A DNA stretch of 64,000 bases from Micromonospora_E sp048060115 (lineage in GTDB: Bacteria > Actinomycetota > Actinomycetes > Mycobacteriales > Micromonosporaceae). Both the position numbers and the translations under genes were made by a program. Numbering within the stretch: the first letter of the stretch is position 1; each line of letters begins with the position of its first letter. The notes under the pieces were generated by a model that was given only the letters and a program-made list of their open reading frames with translations, was not told the origin of the DNA and did no database searches. The stretch is from the NCBI RefSeq assembly GCF_048060115.1, contig NZ_JBHMIM010000005.1, positions 1 through 64,000 on the forward strand, in the 5' to 3' direction. Shown piece by piece: positions 35,108-43,817 of this stretch.

Positions 35108-35362
35108 CTACTTCCAGCGGAAGTGGATGAACAGCCGGCCGAAGTTCTTCGAGTCCTTCTCCACCCGGTGGTAGAGCTGCTTGATCTCCTTCTGGTCGAG
35201 GAACCGCAGCACCCGCTTCTTCAGCTGGCCGGAGCCCTTGCCGGGGATGATCTCGACGAGGGTGGCCTTCTTGGCCACCGCCTCGTCGATGATCCCCTTC
35301 AACGCCCGGTCGATGTCCTGACCACGGTTGAAGATGTCGTGCAGGTCCAGTTTGAGCTTCAC
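35108..35362 (-). CDS. Stand-alone Smr-domain-like protein
   Basis: 84 aa, starting MKLKLDLHDIFNRGQDID. The pattern DLH..., a helix, then VEIIPGKGSGQLKKRV matches the Smr (MutS2 C-terminal) domain, which has DNA/RNA nicking activity in several relatives; here the LDLH motif and the GKGSGxLK loop are both present. Translation begins within the last codons of the TPR gene (4-bp overlap), so the two products are co-made. A nuclease role is inferred only from the family. Confidence 0.85.
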   Translation of the reverse strand: MKLKLDLHDIFNRGQDIDRALKGIIDEAVAKKATLVEIIPGKGSGQLKKRVLRFLDQKEIKQLYHRVEKDSKNFGRLFIHFRWK

Positions 35363-35730
35363 GGCACCCTTCCGTTGACCTTCGCCTCGACCCGGTGCAA
35401 CGCGGCCAGGTAGTCCGAGTGCTCCGAGCGCATCGCGGCGGCGAGCCGCAGGTGCCGCAGCGCCTGCGACGGCCGACCGAGTCGCTCCAGGGTACGGCCC
35501 AGCACGTGGTGGGCGTAGTGGTCACTCGGGTCGCGGGCGATCAGTTCCCGCAACTGCTCCTCGGCCCGGCCGAGCTGCGCCGACTGGAAGTAGGAGCGGG
35601 CCAGCAACTGGCGGACCGCCGAGTTGTCCGGCTCGGCGGCGATGATCGGCTCCAGCAGCCGGGCCGCCCCCGACGGGTCACCGGAGTCGAAGTACAGGTT
35701 CGCCCGGCGGTACTCCTCCAACAGATCCAT
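35359..35730 (-). CDS. Small tetratricopeptide-repeat protein
   Basis: 123 aa composed of about three TPR helical pairs: YRRANLYFDSGDPSGAARLL, VRQLLARSYFQSAQLGRAEE and YAHHVLGRTLERLGRPSQAL. No signal peptide. It is probably a protein-interaction scaffold. ATG 35730; the preceding 145 bp contain its promoter. Coupled to the Smr gene by a 4-bp overlap, suggesting the two proteins act together. Confidence 0.9.
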   Translation of the reverse strand: MDLLEEYRRANLYFDSGDPSGAARLLEPIIAAEPDNSAVRQLLARSYFQSAQLGRAEEQLRELIARDPSDHYAHHVLGRTLERLGRPSQALRHLRLAAAMRSEHSDYLAALHRVEAKVNGRVP

Positions 35731-35875
35731 GGCCGCCCCACCTTTCCGGTCGCCATCAGTATCAGGTCGCGATCACCGACAACCCTGACGCTGGCACAAC
35801 CACGACAGGAATGCGACTGTTCCCGCCCCGGACATCCATCGGTCACCAGATCAGTTTCCGGACTATCGCCGCAGA

Positions 35876-36631
35876 TCAGTCAGGCGGGATCAATGTCCAG
35901 GCCCGTACGCCGCCGACGATCCCGGCCGTGTTCGGCACCACCACGACGTCGTCACCCGCCCTCGCCAACTGTTCGGGGCGGACCAGCCGCGAGTTGCCGC
36001 CGCCGAGGTAGAGCCGGTCCCACTGGAACACCGGGCGCAGTCCGTCGACCACACCGCGTACCCGCCGGGACCAGAACGCGTCACCGAGGCGGCGCCGCTC
36101 GTGCTCGCCGACGTAGGTGTCGTAGGTCTGCCCCCAGCGCACCGGCGCCTGGGACAGCTCCAGATGCGGGGCGAGCCGGCCGCCGTCGAACAGCGCGCAG
36201 CCCAGCCCGGTGCCGAGGGTGAGGACCAGTTCGCAGCCGGTTCCGGCGACCACGCCGGCGCCGTGCACCTCGGCGTCGTTGAGCACCAGCACCGGCAGGT
36301 CGAACGCGGCCGACAGCGCCGTCCGGGCGTCGAACCCGGACCATTCGTCGCGCAGCGCCGGATCGACCCTGGTACGCGGACCGGCCCGGGTGATGTAGTG
36401 CGGGGTCGCCACCACCACGCCGTGGCGGATCATCCCCGGCATGCCGACCGTGACCCGGTCCGCCGTCGGCAGCCGCTCGCCCAGATCGTGCAGGGTGTCG
36501 ACGAACAGCTTCGGTGGCAGCGGGTACGGGGTGGGTATCCGGATCGGCCGGGCCCGCATGGTGCCGGTCTCGTCGAGCACCGACGCCTTGACGCCACCAC
36601 CGCCACAGTCGATCGCCAGCGTGGAAAACAT
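35876..36631 (-). CDS. ROK-family sugar kinase
   Basis: 251 aa actin-fold kinase. Phosphate loop DCGGGGVKASVLDE (residues 8-21), VLNDAEVHGAG with the catalytic Asp, LGTGLGCALFDGG and LYLGGGNSRLV. The length fits polyphosphate glucokinase or a ROK glucokinase rather than a ROK repressor: there is no helix-turn-helix, and the zinc cysteine cluster CxCGxxGC of repressor-type ROK proteins is absent. Substrate therefore glucose or a related sugar by family. ATG 36631; divergent from the ABC-F gene (40 bp). Confidence 0.88.
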   Translation of the reverse strand: MFSTLAIDCGGGGVKASVLDETGTMRARPIRIPTPYPLPPKLFVDTLHDLGERLPTADRVTVGMPGMIRHGVVVATPHYITRAGPRTRVDPALRDEWSGFDARTALSAAFDLPVLVLNDAEVHGAGVVAGTGCELVLTLGTGLGCALFDGGRLAPHLELSQAPVRWGQTYDTYVGEHERRRLGDAFWSRRVRGVVDGLRPVFQWDRLYLGGGNSRLVRPEQLARAGDDVVVVPNTAGIVGGVRAWTLIPPD

Positions 36632-36671
36632 GCAGCACAGTGTGCCGGCCAGCGGCTAGGATCGCCGGGCC

Positions 36672-38333
36672 ATGAGCGCCACACTGATCGTCAGGGACCT
36701 GTCCGCCGGACACGGTGACCGGCAACTCTTCACCGGGCTCGACCTCGTCGTCGCGCCGGGGGACGTGATCGGGCTGGTCGGCGCGAACGGTGCCGGCAAG
36801 TCGACGCTGCTGCGGATCCTGGCCGGAGCCGAGCCGCCGGAGTCGGGCACCGTCACCCGCAATCCACCGACGGCCAACGTCGGTCTGCTGCCGCAGGAGC
36901 CGCAGCGGCGCCCCGGTGAGACGGTGCGCGACTTCCTGGCCCGTCGGACCGGGGTGGCGGCGGCGCAGCAGGCGATGGACGCCGCGGCCGAGGCGCTGGC
37001 CGCCGGTGGTGCCGGGGCCGACGACGAGTACGCGGTGGCGCTGGAGCGGTGGCTGGATCTCGGCGGTGCCGACCTGGACGAACGGGCGGGGCAGGTGGTC
37101 GCGGATCTCGGGCTGACGGTGGCGTTGGACCGGCCGATGACGGCGCTCTCCGGCGGCCAGGCGGCGCGCGCCCAGCTCGCGTCGCTGTTGCTCAGCCGTT
37201 ACGACGTGGCGCTGCTCGACGAGCCGACCAACGATCTGGACCTGGCCGGGCTGGCCCGGTTGGAGCAGTTCGTGACCGGGCTGCGCGCCGGCACGGTACT
37301 GGTGTCGCACGACCGGGAGTTCCTCGCCCGGACGGTGACCCGGGTGGTGGAGCTGGACCTGGTTCAGCAGCAGGTCAACCACTACGGCGGCGGGTACGCG
37401 GGCTATCTGGAGGAGCGCGAGGTGGCCCGCCGGCATGCCCGGGAGGCGTTCGAGGAGTACGCCGACACCCGGGCCGGCCTGGAGGCCCGGGCCCGCACTC
37501 AGCGGGCCTGGATGGAGAAGGGCGTGCGCAACGCGAGACGCAAGGCCACCGACAACGACAAGTTCGGGCCCAACTTCCGGGCCGAGACGGCGGAGAAGCA
37601 GGCGGCGAAGGCCCGGCAGACCGATCGGATGATCGAGCGGATGGAGGTGGTCGAGGAGCCGCGCAAGGAGTGGGAGCTGCGGATGGAGATCGCCGCTGCG
37701 CCCCGCTCGGGCGCGGTGGTCGCGGTGCTACGACAAGCGGTGGTACGCCGTGGCGAGTTCGCCCTCGGCCCGGTGGACCTGCAGATCGACTGGGCGGACC
37801 GGGTCGCGGTCACCGGCCCGAACGGGTCCGGCAAGTCGACGCTGCTCGCCGCGTTGCTGGGCCGGCTGCCGCTGGACTCGGGTGAGTCGTGGCTCGGCCC
37901 GGGGGTGGTGGTCGGCGAGGTGGACCAGGCCCGTGGGCTGTTCCTGCGCGACGAGCCGGTGCTGGAGGCGTTCCGGGCGGCCGCCGAGCTGGCCCCGGGG
38001 CAGGCCCGTACGTTGCTGGCGAAGTTCGGGTTGCGGGCCGACCACGTGCTGCGGCCGGCGGCGACGCTCTCGCCGGGCGAGCGGACCCGGGCGGCGTTGG
38101 CGTTGTTGCAGGCACGCGGGGTGAACCTGCTGGTGCTGGACGAGCCGACGAACCACCTGGACCTGCCGGCGATCGAGCAGTTGGAGTCGGCGCTGGATTC
38201 GTTCAACGGCACGTTGCTGCTGGTCACGCACGACCGGCGGATGCTGCAGTCGGTCCGGCTGACCCGCCGGATCGGCCTCGACGGCAGTGGCAGCCCCGCG
38301 TTCCAGTCGCTGCTGGACCTGTCCCTGGAGTAA
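36672..38333 (+). CDS. ABC-F family ATPase
   Basis: 553 aa soluble protein with two nucleotide-binding domains and no membrane segment. NBD1: GANGAGKSTLL, LSGGQAARAQLASLLL, DEPTNDLDL. Interdomain linker with the charged RQTDRMIERMEVVEEP. NBD2: GPNGSGKSTLL, LSPGERTRAALALL, DEPTNHLDL. ABC-F proteins bind the ribosomal E site to relieve stalling or confer antibiotic protection; this one lacks features that would name a specific subgroup. ATG start. The stop codon is followed by a 20-bp tandem repeat. Confidence 0.94.
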   Translation: MSATLIVRDLSAGHGDRQLFTGLDLVVAPGDVIGLVGANGAGKSTLLRILAGAEPPESGTVTRNPPTANVGLLPQEPQRRPGETVRDFLARRTGVAAAQQAMDAAAEALAAGGAGADDEYAVALERWLDLGGADLDERAGQVVADLGLTVALDRPMTALSGGQAARAQLASLLLSRYDVALLDEPTNDLDLAGLARLEQFVTGLRAGTVLVSHDREFLARTVTRVVELDLVQQQVNHYGGGYAGYLEEREVARRHAREAFEEYADTRAGLEARARTQRAWMEKGVRNARRKATDNDKFGPNFRAETAEKQAAKARQTDRMIERMEVVEEPRKEWELRMEIAAAPRSGAVVAVLRQAVVRRGEFALGPVDLQIDWADRVAVTGPNGSGKSTLLAALLGRLPLDSGESWLGPGVVVGEVDQARGLFLRDEPVLEAFRAAAELAPGQARTLLAKFGLRADHVLRPAATLSPGERTRAALALLQARGVNLLVLDEPTNHLDLPAIEQLESALDSFNGTLLLVTHDRRMLQSVRLTRRIGLDGSGSPAFQSLLDLSLE

Positions 38334-38388
38334 GGGAGGTGTCCCTGGGTTCAGGGAGGTGTCCCTGGGTTCAGGGAGCTGTCCTTGG
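38333..38388. repeat. 20-bp tandem repeat after the ABC-F stop
   Basis: Two full copies of AGGGAGGTGTCCCTGGGTTC (38333-38352 and 38353-38372) and a partial third (38373-38388). Each unit contains an AGGGA/TCCCT inverted pair and can form a short hairpin. Confidence 0.9.
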
Positions 38389-38425
38389 CGCACGGAATCG
38401 CGGGGCCGCCGTCACCGAGTTCGTC

Positions 38426-39892
38426 TCAGCGGCCGTCGTTGCGGGCCGCTTTCTGCGTACCGTCGGGATCTTTCTGCGTACCGTCGGGGTCGGTCGCGGT
38501 GCGGTCGTCGGCGGCTTCGGTGACGTCCGGCGGGTCCGGCTGCTGATAGATGTCCGGAATCCCGTCGCCGTCGGCGTCCTGCCGTTCCCGGGCGGAGATC
38601 CGCCGGTAGACCTTGTTGCGCTGGACCAGGATCAGCGCGGCGAGGACTGCTGCGGTCAACGAGCCGATCAGCACGGCCGCCTTGACGTGTGCGTCCCGGT
38701 CGCTGCCGGCGCCGAACGCCAACTCGCCGATGAGCAGCGAGACGGTGAAGCCGATGCCGGCCAGTAGCGACACCCCCATGATGTCGATCCATTTCAGCCC
38801 GCCCAGATCGGCACGGGTGAAACGGGTCATCAACGCGGTCGCGCCGAGGATGCCGATGGTCTTGCCGAGGACCAGACCGGCGATGACGCCGATCGCCACC
38901 GGGTCGGTCAGCACCGATCCGATGCCGCCGTCGCGCAGCGACACCCCGGCGGCGAAGAAGGCGAAGACCGGGACGGCGAAGCCGGCGGAGATCGGTCGCC
39001 ACAGGTGCTCGAGGTGCTCGGCCAGGCCGTGCTGCTCGCCCCTGCGGGGCAGCACTGGCACCACGAAGCCGAGCAGCACGCCGGCGATCGTGGCATGCAC
39101 CCCGGAGGCGTGCATCAGCGTCCAGGTGACGGCGGCGAGTGGGATGAGCGCCCACCACCAGGTCTTGCCGGCCCGCAGCAGCAACGCGAAGATCAGCAGC
39201 GGAAGCAGCGATCCGGCCAGCGCCAGGAAGTTGACCTGCTCGGTGTAGAAGAAGGCGATGATGGTGATCGCCAGCAGGTCGTCGACGACGGCCAGGGTGA
39301 GCAGGAAGGCACGCAGGCCCTGCGGCAGGTGGGAGCCGATGACCGCCAGCACCGCGAGGGCGAACGCGATGTCGGTGGCGGTCGGGATGGCCCAGCCGCG
39401 CAGCGCCCCGTCGCCGGTGCCGAGGTTGATCAGCACGTAGATGAGCGCCGGGACGGCCATGCCGCCGACCGCGGCGACCACCGGCAGGGCGGCCCGCCGA
39501 GGGCTGCGCAGTTCGCCCGCGACGAACTCGCGTTTGAGCTCCAGCCCGACCACGAAGAAGAAGATGGCCAGCAGTCCGTCCGCCGCCCAGTGGCCCAGGT
39601 TGACGTCGAGGTGCAGTGCCTCGCCGCCGGGCCAGGGCACGAACTGCCCGAGTTCGGAGTAGGCGTCACCCCAGGCGGAGTTCGCCCAAATCAGGGCGAT
39701 GACGGCGCCGAGCAGCAGCAGCCCGCCGCCGACGGTCTCCATCCGGAGCACGTCGCCGACGAACTTCGCTTCCGCCCAGGACGAAAGTTGGAACGGCCGC
39801 CGCGCTTCGCCGGCCCTGGCCGGCTCGTCGGCCGTGGTCGACTCGGTTGGCTCGTTGGGATCAGACGCCTTGGTGGGGGTCGGGTCGGCCAT
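38426..39892 (-). CDS. nhaA: NhaA-family Na+/H+ antiporter
   Basis: 488 aa inner-membrane antiporter exchanging Na+ or Li+ for H+. Twelve or so membrane segments; NhaA signatures FFFVVGLELKREFV, IPTATDIAFALAVLAVIG (with the two adjacent essential aspartates of the family represented by TATDIAFAL and LAVVDDLLAI), and GSDRDAHVKAAVLIG near the C terminus. The last 50 residues form a charged cytoplasmic tail ending in a Thr/Asp-rich repeat. ATG 39892, with GGAGGTGG about 14 bases upstream. Confidence 0.95.
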   Translation of the reverse strand: MADPTPTKASDPNEPTESTTADEPARAGEARRPFQLSSWAEAKFVGDVLRMETVGGGLLLLGAVIALIWANSAWGDAYSELGQFVPWPGGEALHLDVNLGHWAADGLLAIFFFVVGLELKREFVAGELRSPRRAALPVVAAVGGMAVPALIYVLINLGTGDGALRGWAIPTATDIAFALAVLAVIGSHLPQGLRAFLLTLAVVDDLLAITIIAFFYTEQVNFLALAGSLLPLLIFALLLRAGKTWWWALIPLAAVTWTLMHASGVHATIAGVLLGFVVPVLPRRGEQHGLAEHLEHLWRPISAGFAVPVFAFFAAGVSLRDGGIGSVLTDPVAIGVIAGLVLGKTIGILGATALMTRFTRADLGGLKWIDIMGVSLLAGIGFTVSLLIGELAFGAGSDRDAHVKAAVLIGSLTAAVLAALILVQRNKVYRRISARERQDADGDGIPDIYQQPDPPDVTEAADDRTATDPDGTQKDPDGTQKAARNDGR

Positions 39893-40344
39893 GAAAAGGT
39901 CTCCACCTCCACAGTCACAGCAGGAACAGCGACGCCGGCCAAGGCGGCCGGCGCGCGGACAGTGAGCACACTATCCGTTTCGCCCCGGTCACTGAAGGTC
40001 CACACATGGTGAACACGGTCATGGACGACGCCCGGCGTCGGGTGTCGCCGTACCCGGATTCTCCCAAGATCGGGTGCCACCTGGCCAGCCAGCGAGGCAC
40101 CTTTCACCTGCGCGGATCTGTCACCGCGCTGTAGCCGCCGCCTACCGCACTGGTTGGACCGTCTGCCGACATTCCGATGATCAACGACACAACTGGACAC
40201 CGACCGCCGATGTGCTGCCCCGGTCCGGGAATCCAGGCGCCCCCAGAGCCCCGGGTTCCCTGGAGCTATCGAACGATTCTCCTGATAATTACTTAATGTC
40301 TGGTTAGTCTGAGTCTCGAATCGACGAGGTCAGAGGTGGGAGCA
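39893..40344. other. 452-bp divergent intergenic region
   Basis: Lies between nhaA (minus) and the LCP gene (plus). No gene is visible. The part nearest the LCP gene (40275-40320) is unusually AT-rich for this genome and probably holds its promoter. No clear repressor palindrome was found. Confidence 0.55.
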
Positions 40345-41604
40345 GTGACCGGACGACCGGACGACCAGCAGCAGTGGCACGACCGACCAGAGTGGCCCGG
40401 GCAACCGGAGCCGTCGCACGGCCAGCAGTGGCCCGACCACCAACAGTGGATCGAGTCGTTGCGACCGTCGGCGACCACCAGCGCCGAGAGGGCGCCGGCC
40501 GACTCCCACGCGGACCAGACTGCGAGCAGACCGACGCCGGAGGCGACCGTCGTCGTGTCACCCGGCACCGGCGGCCAGCACCGGCGGCCGCGACCTCCCC
40601 GGTCTCCCCGGCGGTTGCGCCGCATCGCCCTGCTCGGCATCACCGGCCTGGTGGTGACCGCGCTCGCCGCAGCAGGCGGCATCACCGCGGTCAGCCACCA
40701 CTACCTCGGCAAGATCGAAAGGTTCCCCGATCCGTTCGCCGCGATCCCGGCGGAGCAACGACCGGCGCCGACCCCCGAGGGGTTGACCATCCTGCTCGCC
40801 GGAATCGACAGCCAGGCGGCGAGTGCCACCGGCGCCGACTCCGACGGCACGCCGGCCGGCCGGACCGATTCGCTGATGGTCGTGCGCCTGACCGCCGACC
40901 GCCAACGGGCGTACGTGGTGTCGATCCCCCGGGACTCCTGGGTGCCGATCCCCAGGCACGACAACTTCAAGATCAATTCGGCGTACGCCCTGGGCGGCGT
41001 CAGCCTCGCCGTACAAACCGTCGAGAACGTGACCGGACTACGGATCGACCATGTCGCCCTGACGGATCTCGCCGGGCTACGGGACCTCACCGACGCGGTG
41101 GGCGGAGTGACCGTGGACATTCTGGCCGACACTCCCCCGATCGGCCAGCATGCCGGCTGGCAGAGCGGGCCACAGCGGCTCGACGGCGATCAGGCGGTCG
41201 ACTACGTACGGCAGCGGCACGGCCTACCTGAAGGCGACTTCGACCGGATGCGCCGCCACCAGAACTATCTGCGGGCCATGCTGACCGAGATCCTGGACCG
41301 GGACACCCTCACCAACCCGCGACAACTCGGCGCGCTGCTCGACGCGGCCACCCAGACCGTCACCGTCGACGACGGCCTGACCAACGACAAGCTTCGCCGG
41401 ATCGCCCTCGACCTGCGCAACGTCCGCACCGACGTCCGGTTCGTCACCGCCCCGGTGGCGTCCACCGGGTTCGTCGGCGACCAGTGGGTGATGTGGCTCG
41501 ACACCGAACGCGGCGTCGACTTCTGGAGCGCGGTCCGTAACGACACCCTCGACCAGTACATCGACCGGTACGGCGCCGACCAGTTGGACACGGCCGTGCG
41601 CTGA
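40345..41604 (+). CDS. LytR-CpsA-Psr (LCP) family wall-glycopolymer transferase
   Basis: 419 aa. A Gln/Pro/Arg-rich cytoplasmic tail leads to one membrane segment (IALLGITGLVVTALAAAGGI, about 90-112) and an extracytoplasmic LCP domain: ILLAGIDSQ, RTDSLMVVRLTADRQRA, VSIPRDSWVPIP, INSAYALGG, VDILAD, LDGDQAVDYVRQRHGLPEGDFDRMRRHQ. The Arg and Asp clusters that bind the polyprenyl pyrophosphate are intact. The family attaches teichoic-type or arabinogalactan polymers to peptidoglycan. GTG 40345 chosen because GAGGTGGGAG lies just upstream; 40336 is possible. Confidence 0.93.
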   Translation: MTGRPDDQQQWHDRPEWPGQPEPSHGQQWPDHQQWIESLRPSATTSAERAPADSHADQTASRPTPEATVVVSPGTGGQHRRPRPPRSPRRLRRIALLGITGLVVTALAAAGGITAVSHHYLGKIERFPDPFAAIPAEQRPAPTPEGLTILLAGIDSQAASATGADSDGTPAGRTDSLMVVRLTADRQRAYVVSIPRDSWVPIPRHDNFKINSAYALGGVSLAVQTVENVTGLRIDHVALTDLAGLRDLTDAVGGVTVDILADTPPIGQHAGWQSGPQRLDGDQAVDYVRQRHGLPEGDFDRMRRHQNYLRAMLTEILDRDTLTNPRQLGALLDAATQTVTVDDGLTNDKLRRIALDLRNVRTDVRFVTAPVASTGFVGDQWVMWLDTERGVDFWSAVRNDTLDQYIDRYGADQLDTAVR

Positions 41605-41650
41605 CCGGGTTCGGGCTCGTCGCCCGGCGGACCCGGGCGACCTGCCGTGG

Positions 41651-42652
41651 TCAGCCGGCGGTGGCGGGCTGTTCGGCCTCGGTGGCGGACGCCCGGCCCG
41701 CCCACCACCGGGCGAGTGCCGCGCAGACGATCAACTGGATCTGATGGAAGATCATCAGGGGAAGCACCAGCATGCCGAGCAGTTGTGGGCTGAACAGCAC
41801 GGCGGCCATCGGCAGCCCGGTGGCCAGGCTCTTCTTGGCACCGCAGAACAAGGTCGCTACCCGGTCGGCGTGGTCGAAACCGAAAGCCCGACCGGCACCG
41901 ACCAGCAGCCCCATCACCACCGCCAGCAGCATACTGACGGTCACGGCGAGGATCAGCAGTTGGCCGGCGGAGATCTGCTGCCAGATCCCGGCGACGACGC
42001 CCGCGCTGAACGCTGTGTAGACGACCAGCAGGATCGAGCCCCGGTCGACCAACGAGGTGACCGCCTTGTGCCGGCCGATCCAGCCGGCCGTCCAACGCCT
42101 GGACAGTTGGCCGGCGACGAACGGCAACAGTAGTTGCCCGACGATCGAGCCGATCGAGCCGGCGGTGAGCCGCAGCGCCCCGGTGTCGGCCATCAGCAGC
42201 ACTGCCAGCAGCGGGGTCAACGCGATCCCGGCGATGTTGGAGAACGTAGCGCTGAACACCGCGGCCGGCACGTTTCCCCGGGCGATCGAGGTGAACGCGA
42301 TCGAGGACTGGACCGTCGAGGGAACCACACAGAGGAAGAGCACCCCCTGGTAGAGCTCGGCGGGCAGCAGTTGCGGACTGATCAGCCCGATGGCGATCCC
42401 GAGTAGCGGGAAGACCACGAAGGTCGTGGCCAGCACCACGGTGTGCAGCCGCCAGTGCCGCGCGCCGGCGACCGCGGCCGCTGGCGCGATCCGGGCCCCG
42501 TGCAGGAAGAACAACAGCGCGATGCCGACACCGGCGACGATACCGGCGATCGAGGCGGCGGTACCGCGTACCGGCAGCAGGGCTGCCAGCGCGACGACGC
42601 CGAGCAGCATCGCGATGAACGGGTCGATGATCAGCCAGCGGGGCCAGCGCAT
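41651..42652 (-). CDS. SBF-like (bile acid:sodium symporter family) transporter
   Basis: 333 aa integral membrane protein with about ten segments, starting WLIIDPFIAMLLGVVALAAL, with FLHGARI, STVQSSIAFTSIARGN (the conserved unwound helix), and FCGAKKSLATGLPMAAVLF. These mark the SBF-like / YfeH subgroup rather than true bile acid carriers. Substrate unknown. ATG 42652. The LysR-type gene is divergent and adjacent (134 bp), which suggests it controls this transporter. Confidence 0.92.
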   Translation of the reverse strand: MRWPRWLIIDPFIAMLLGVVALAALLPVRGTAASIAGIVAGVGIALLFFLHGARIAPAAAVAGARHWRLHTVVLATTFVVFPLLGIAIGLISPQLLPAELYQGVLFLCVVPSTVQSSIAFTSIARGNVPAAVFSATFSNIAGIALTPLLAVLLMADTGALRLTAGSIGSIVGQLLLPFVAGQLSRRWTAGWIGRHKAVTSLVDRGSILLVVYTAFSAGVVAGIWQQISAGQLLILAVTVSMLLAVVMGLLVGAGRAFGFDHADRVATLFCGAKKSLATGLPMAAVLFSPQLLGMLVLPLMIFHQIQLIVCAALARWWAGRASATEAEQPATAG

Positions 42653-42760
42653 CCGGGGTACTCCAGGTCACGAGGGGGGTGAAGGTCCGCCGGCAGCGGA
42701 CAGCCACAATTCTGGGCGGCAGACCAATCAGCGGGAAAGCCGATCACCGCTCTGACTGCC

Positions 42761-42775
42761 ATCACGAAACGCGAT
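42761..42775. promoter_or_regulatory. Candidate LysR operator
   Basis: ATCACGAAACGCGAT is a near-palindrome of the T-N11-A form, 11 bp before the regulator's start and inside the divergent gap with the transporter gene. It is the only good LysR-type site seen there. Confidence 0.4.
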
Positions 42776-42786
42776 AACCTGGAGGG

Positions 42787-43659
42787 GTGTACGAGCCCAC
42801 CCACCTGCGAAGCTTTCTCGCCGTCGCGCAGGCGCTGAGCTTCACCCGCGCCGCGCAGCGGCTGGCGGTCCGCCAGTCCACGGTCAGCCAGCACGTCCGC
42901 CGATTGGAGGACGCAACCGGCCGGCCGCTGCTGTTGCGGGACACCCACACGGTCGAGTTGACCGTCGACGGCGAGGCGATGGTCAGCTTCGCCCGGGACA
43001 TCCTCGACGCGCACGACCGCGCCCGGCGGCACTTCAGCACCGCCGTGGTGCGGGGCAAGCTCCGGCTCGGAGTGTCCGAGGACCTGATCTCCACGTACCT
43101 GCCGGACGTGCTGCAGACCTTCCGGCGGCGCAACCCCCTGGTCGACGTCGAACTGACGGTGGCGTTGAGCGGTACGCTGCACCAACTGCTGGACAGCCGC
43201 GGCCTCGACCTGCTCTTTGCCAAACGGCTCACCGGGCAGGGCCGCGGCACGTCGATCTGGCGCGACCGCCTGGTGTGGCTGGGGGCGGCGGAACAGCCGG
43301 CGCAGTGGCGGCCCGGGGATCCGGTGCCGCTGGTGGTGTACCCGCCGCCCAGCATCTCCCGGGCGCAGGCGCTCGCCGCGCTGTCGTCTGCCGGTCGTCC
43401 CTGGCGGATCGCCTGCACCAGCGGCAGTCTCGGCGGGTTGGTGGCGGCCGCCCGGGCCGGGCTGGGTCTGCTGCCGCACTCCGCCCGGTTGATCCCCGCC
43501 GGTCTGGCTCCGGTCGGCTCGACGGACCTGCCACCGCTCGGCGAGGTGGACTTCATTCTCCGCTCCCACCCGGACACCGACGCGGCGGTGGTCGGCGCGC
43601 TCAGCGAGGCGATCGCCACCGCCGGGCAACCGGCGGCCAAGTCGGACCAGCCGGGCTGA
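42787..43659 (+). CDS. LysR-family transcriptional regulator
   Basis: 290 aa. N-terminal winged helix-turn-helix: LRSFLAVAQALSFTRAAQRL, AVRQSTVSQHVRRLEDATG (recognition helix), then the linker coil. The co-inducer domain begins near residue 88 (GKLRLGVSEDLISTYLPDVL) and has the usual two-lobed periplasmic-binding fold. GTG 42787. Divergent from the SBF-like transporter, which is its likely target; effector unknown. Confidence 0.92.
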   Translation: MYEPTHLRSFLAVAQALSFTRAAQRLAVRQSTVSQHVRRLEDATGRPLLLRDTHTVELTVDGEAMVSFARDILDAHDRARRHFSTAVVRGKLRLGVSEDLISTYLPDVLQTFRRRNPLVDVELTVALSGTLHQLLDSRGLDLLFAKRLTGQGRGTSIWRDRLVWLGAAEQPAQWRPGDPVPLVVYPPPSISRAQALAALSSAGRPWRIACTSGSLGGLVAAARAGLGLLPHSARLIPAGLAPVGSTDLPPLGEVDFILRSHPDTDAAVVGALSEAIATAGQPAAKSDQPG

Positions 43660-43817
43660 GACTCGTCGAGTCGACCCGGGCGGGACCGAGCAGGGCCGGC
43701 GCACCATCGCGCGACTGGCTCCATCGGATGACGGCCGACGAACGGTGTCGCGGGCTGAGGACCGACCTGATAGCTTCGCCATAGGGAGGATCGGCCCAGC
43801 ATCAGGAGAGGCCGTTC

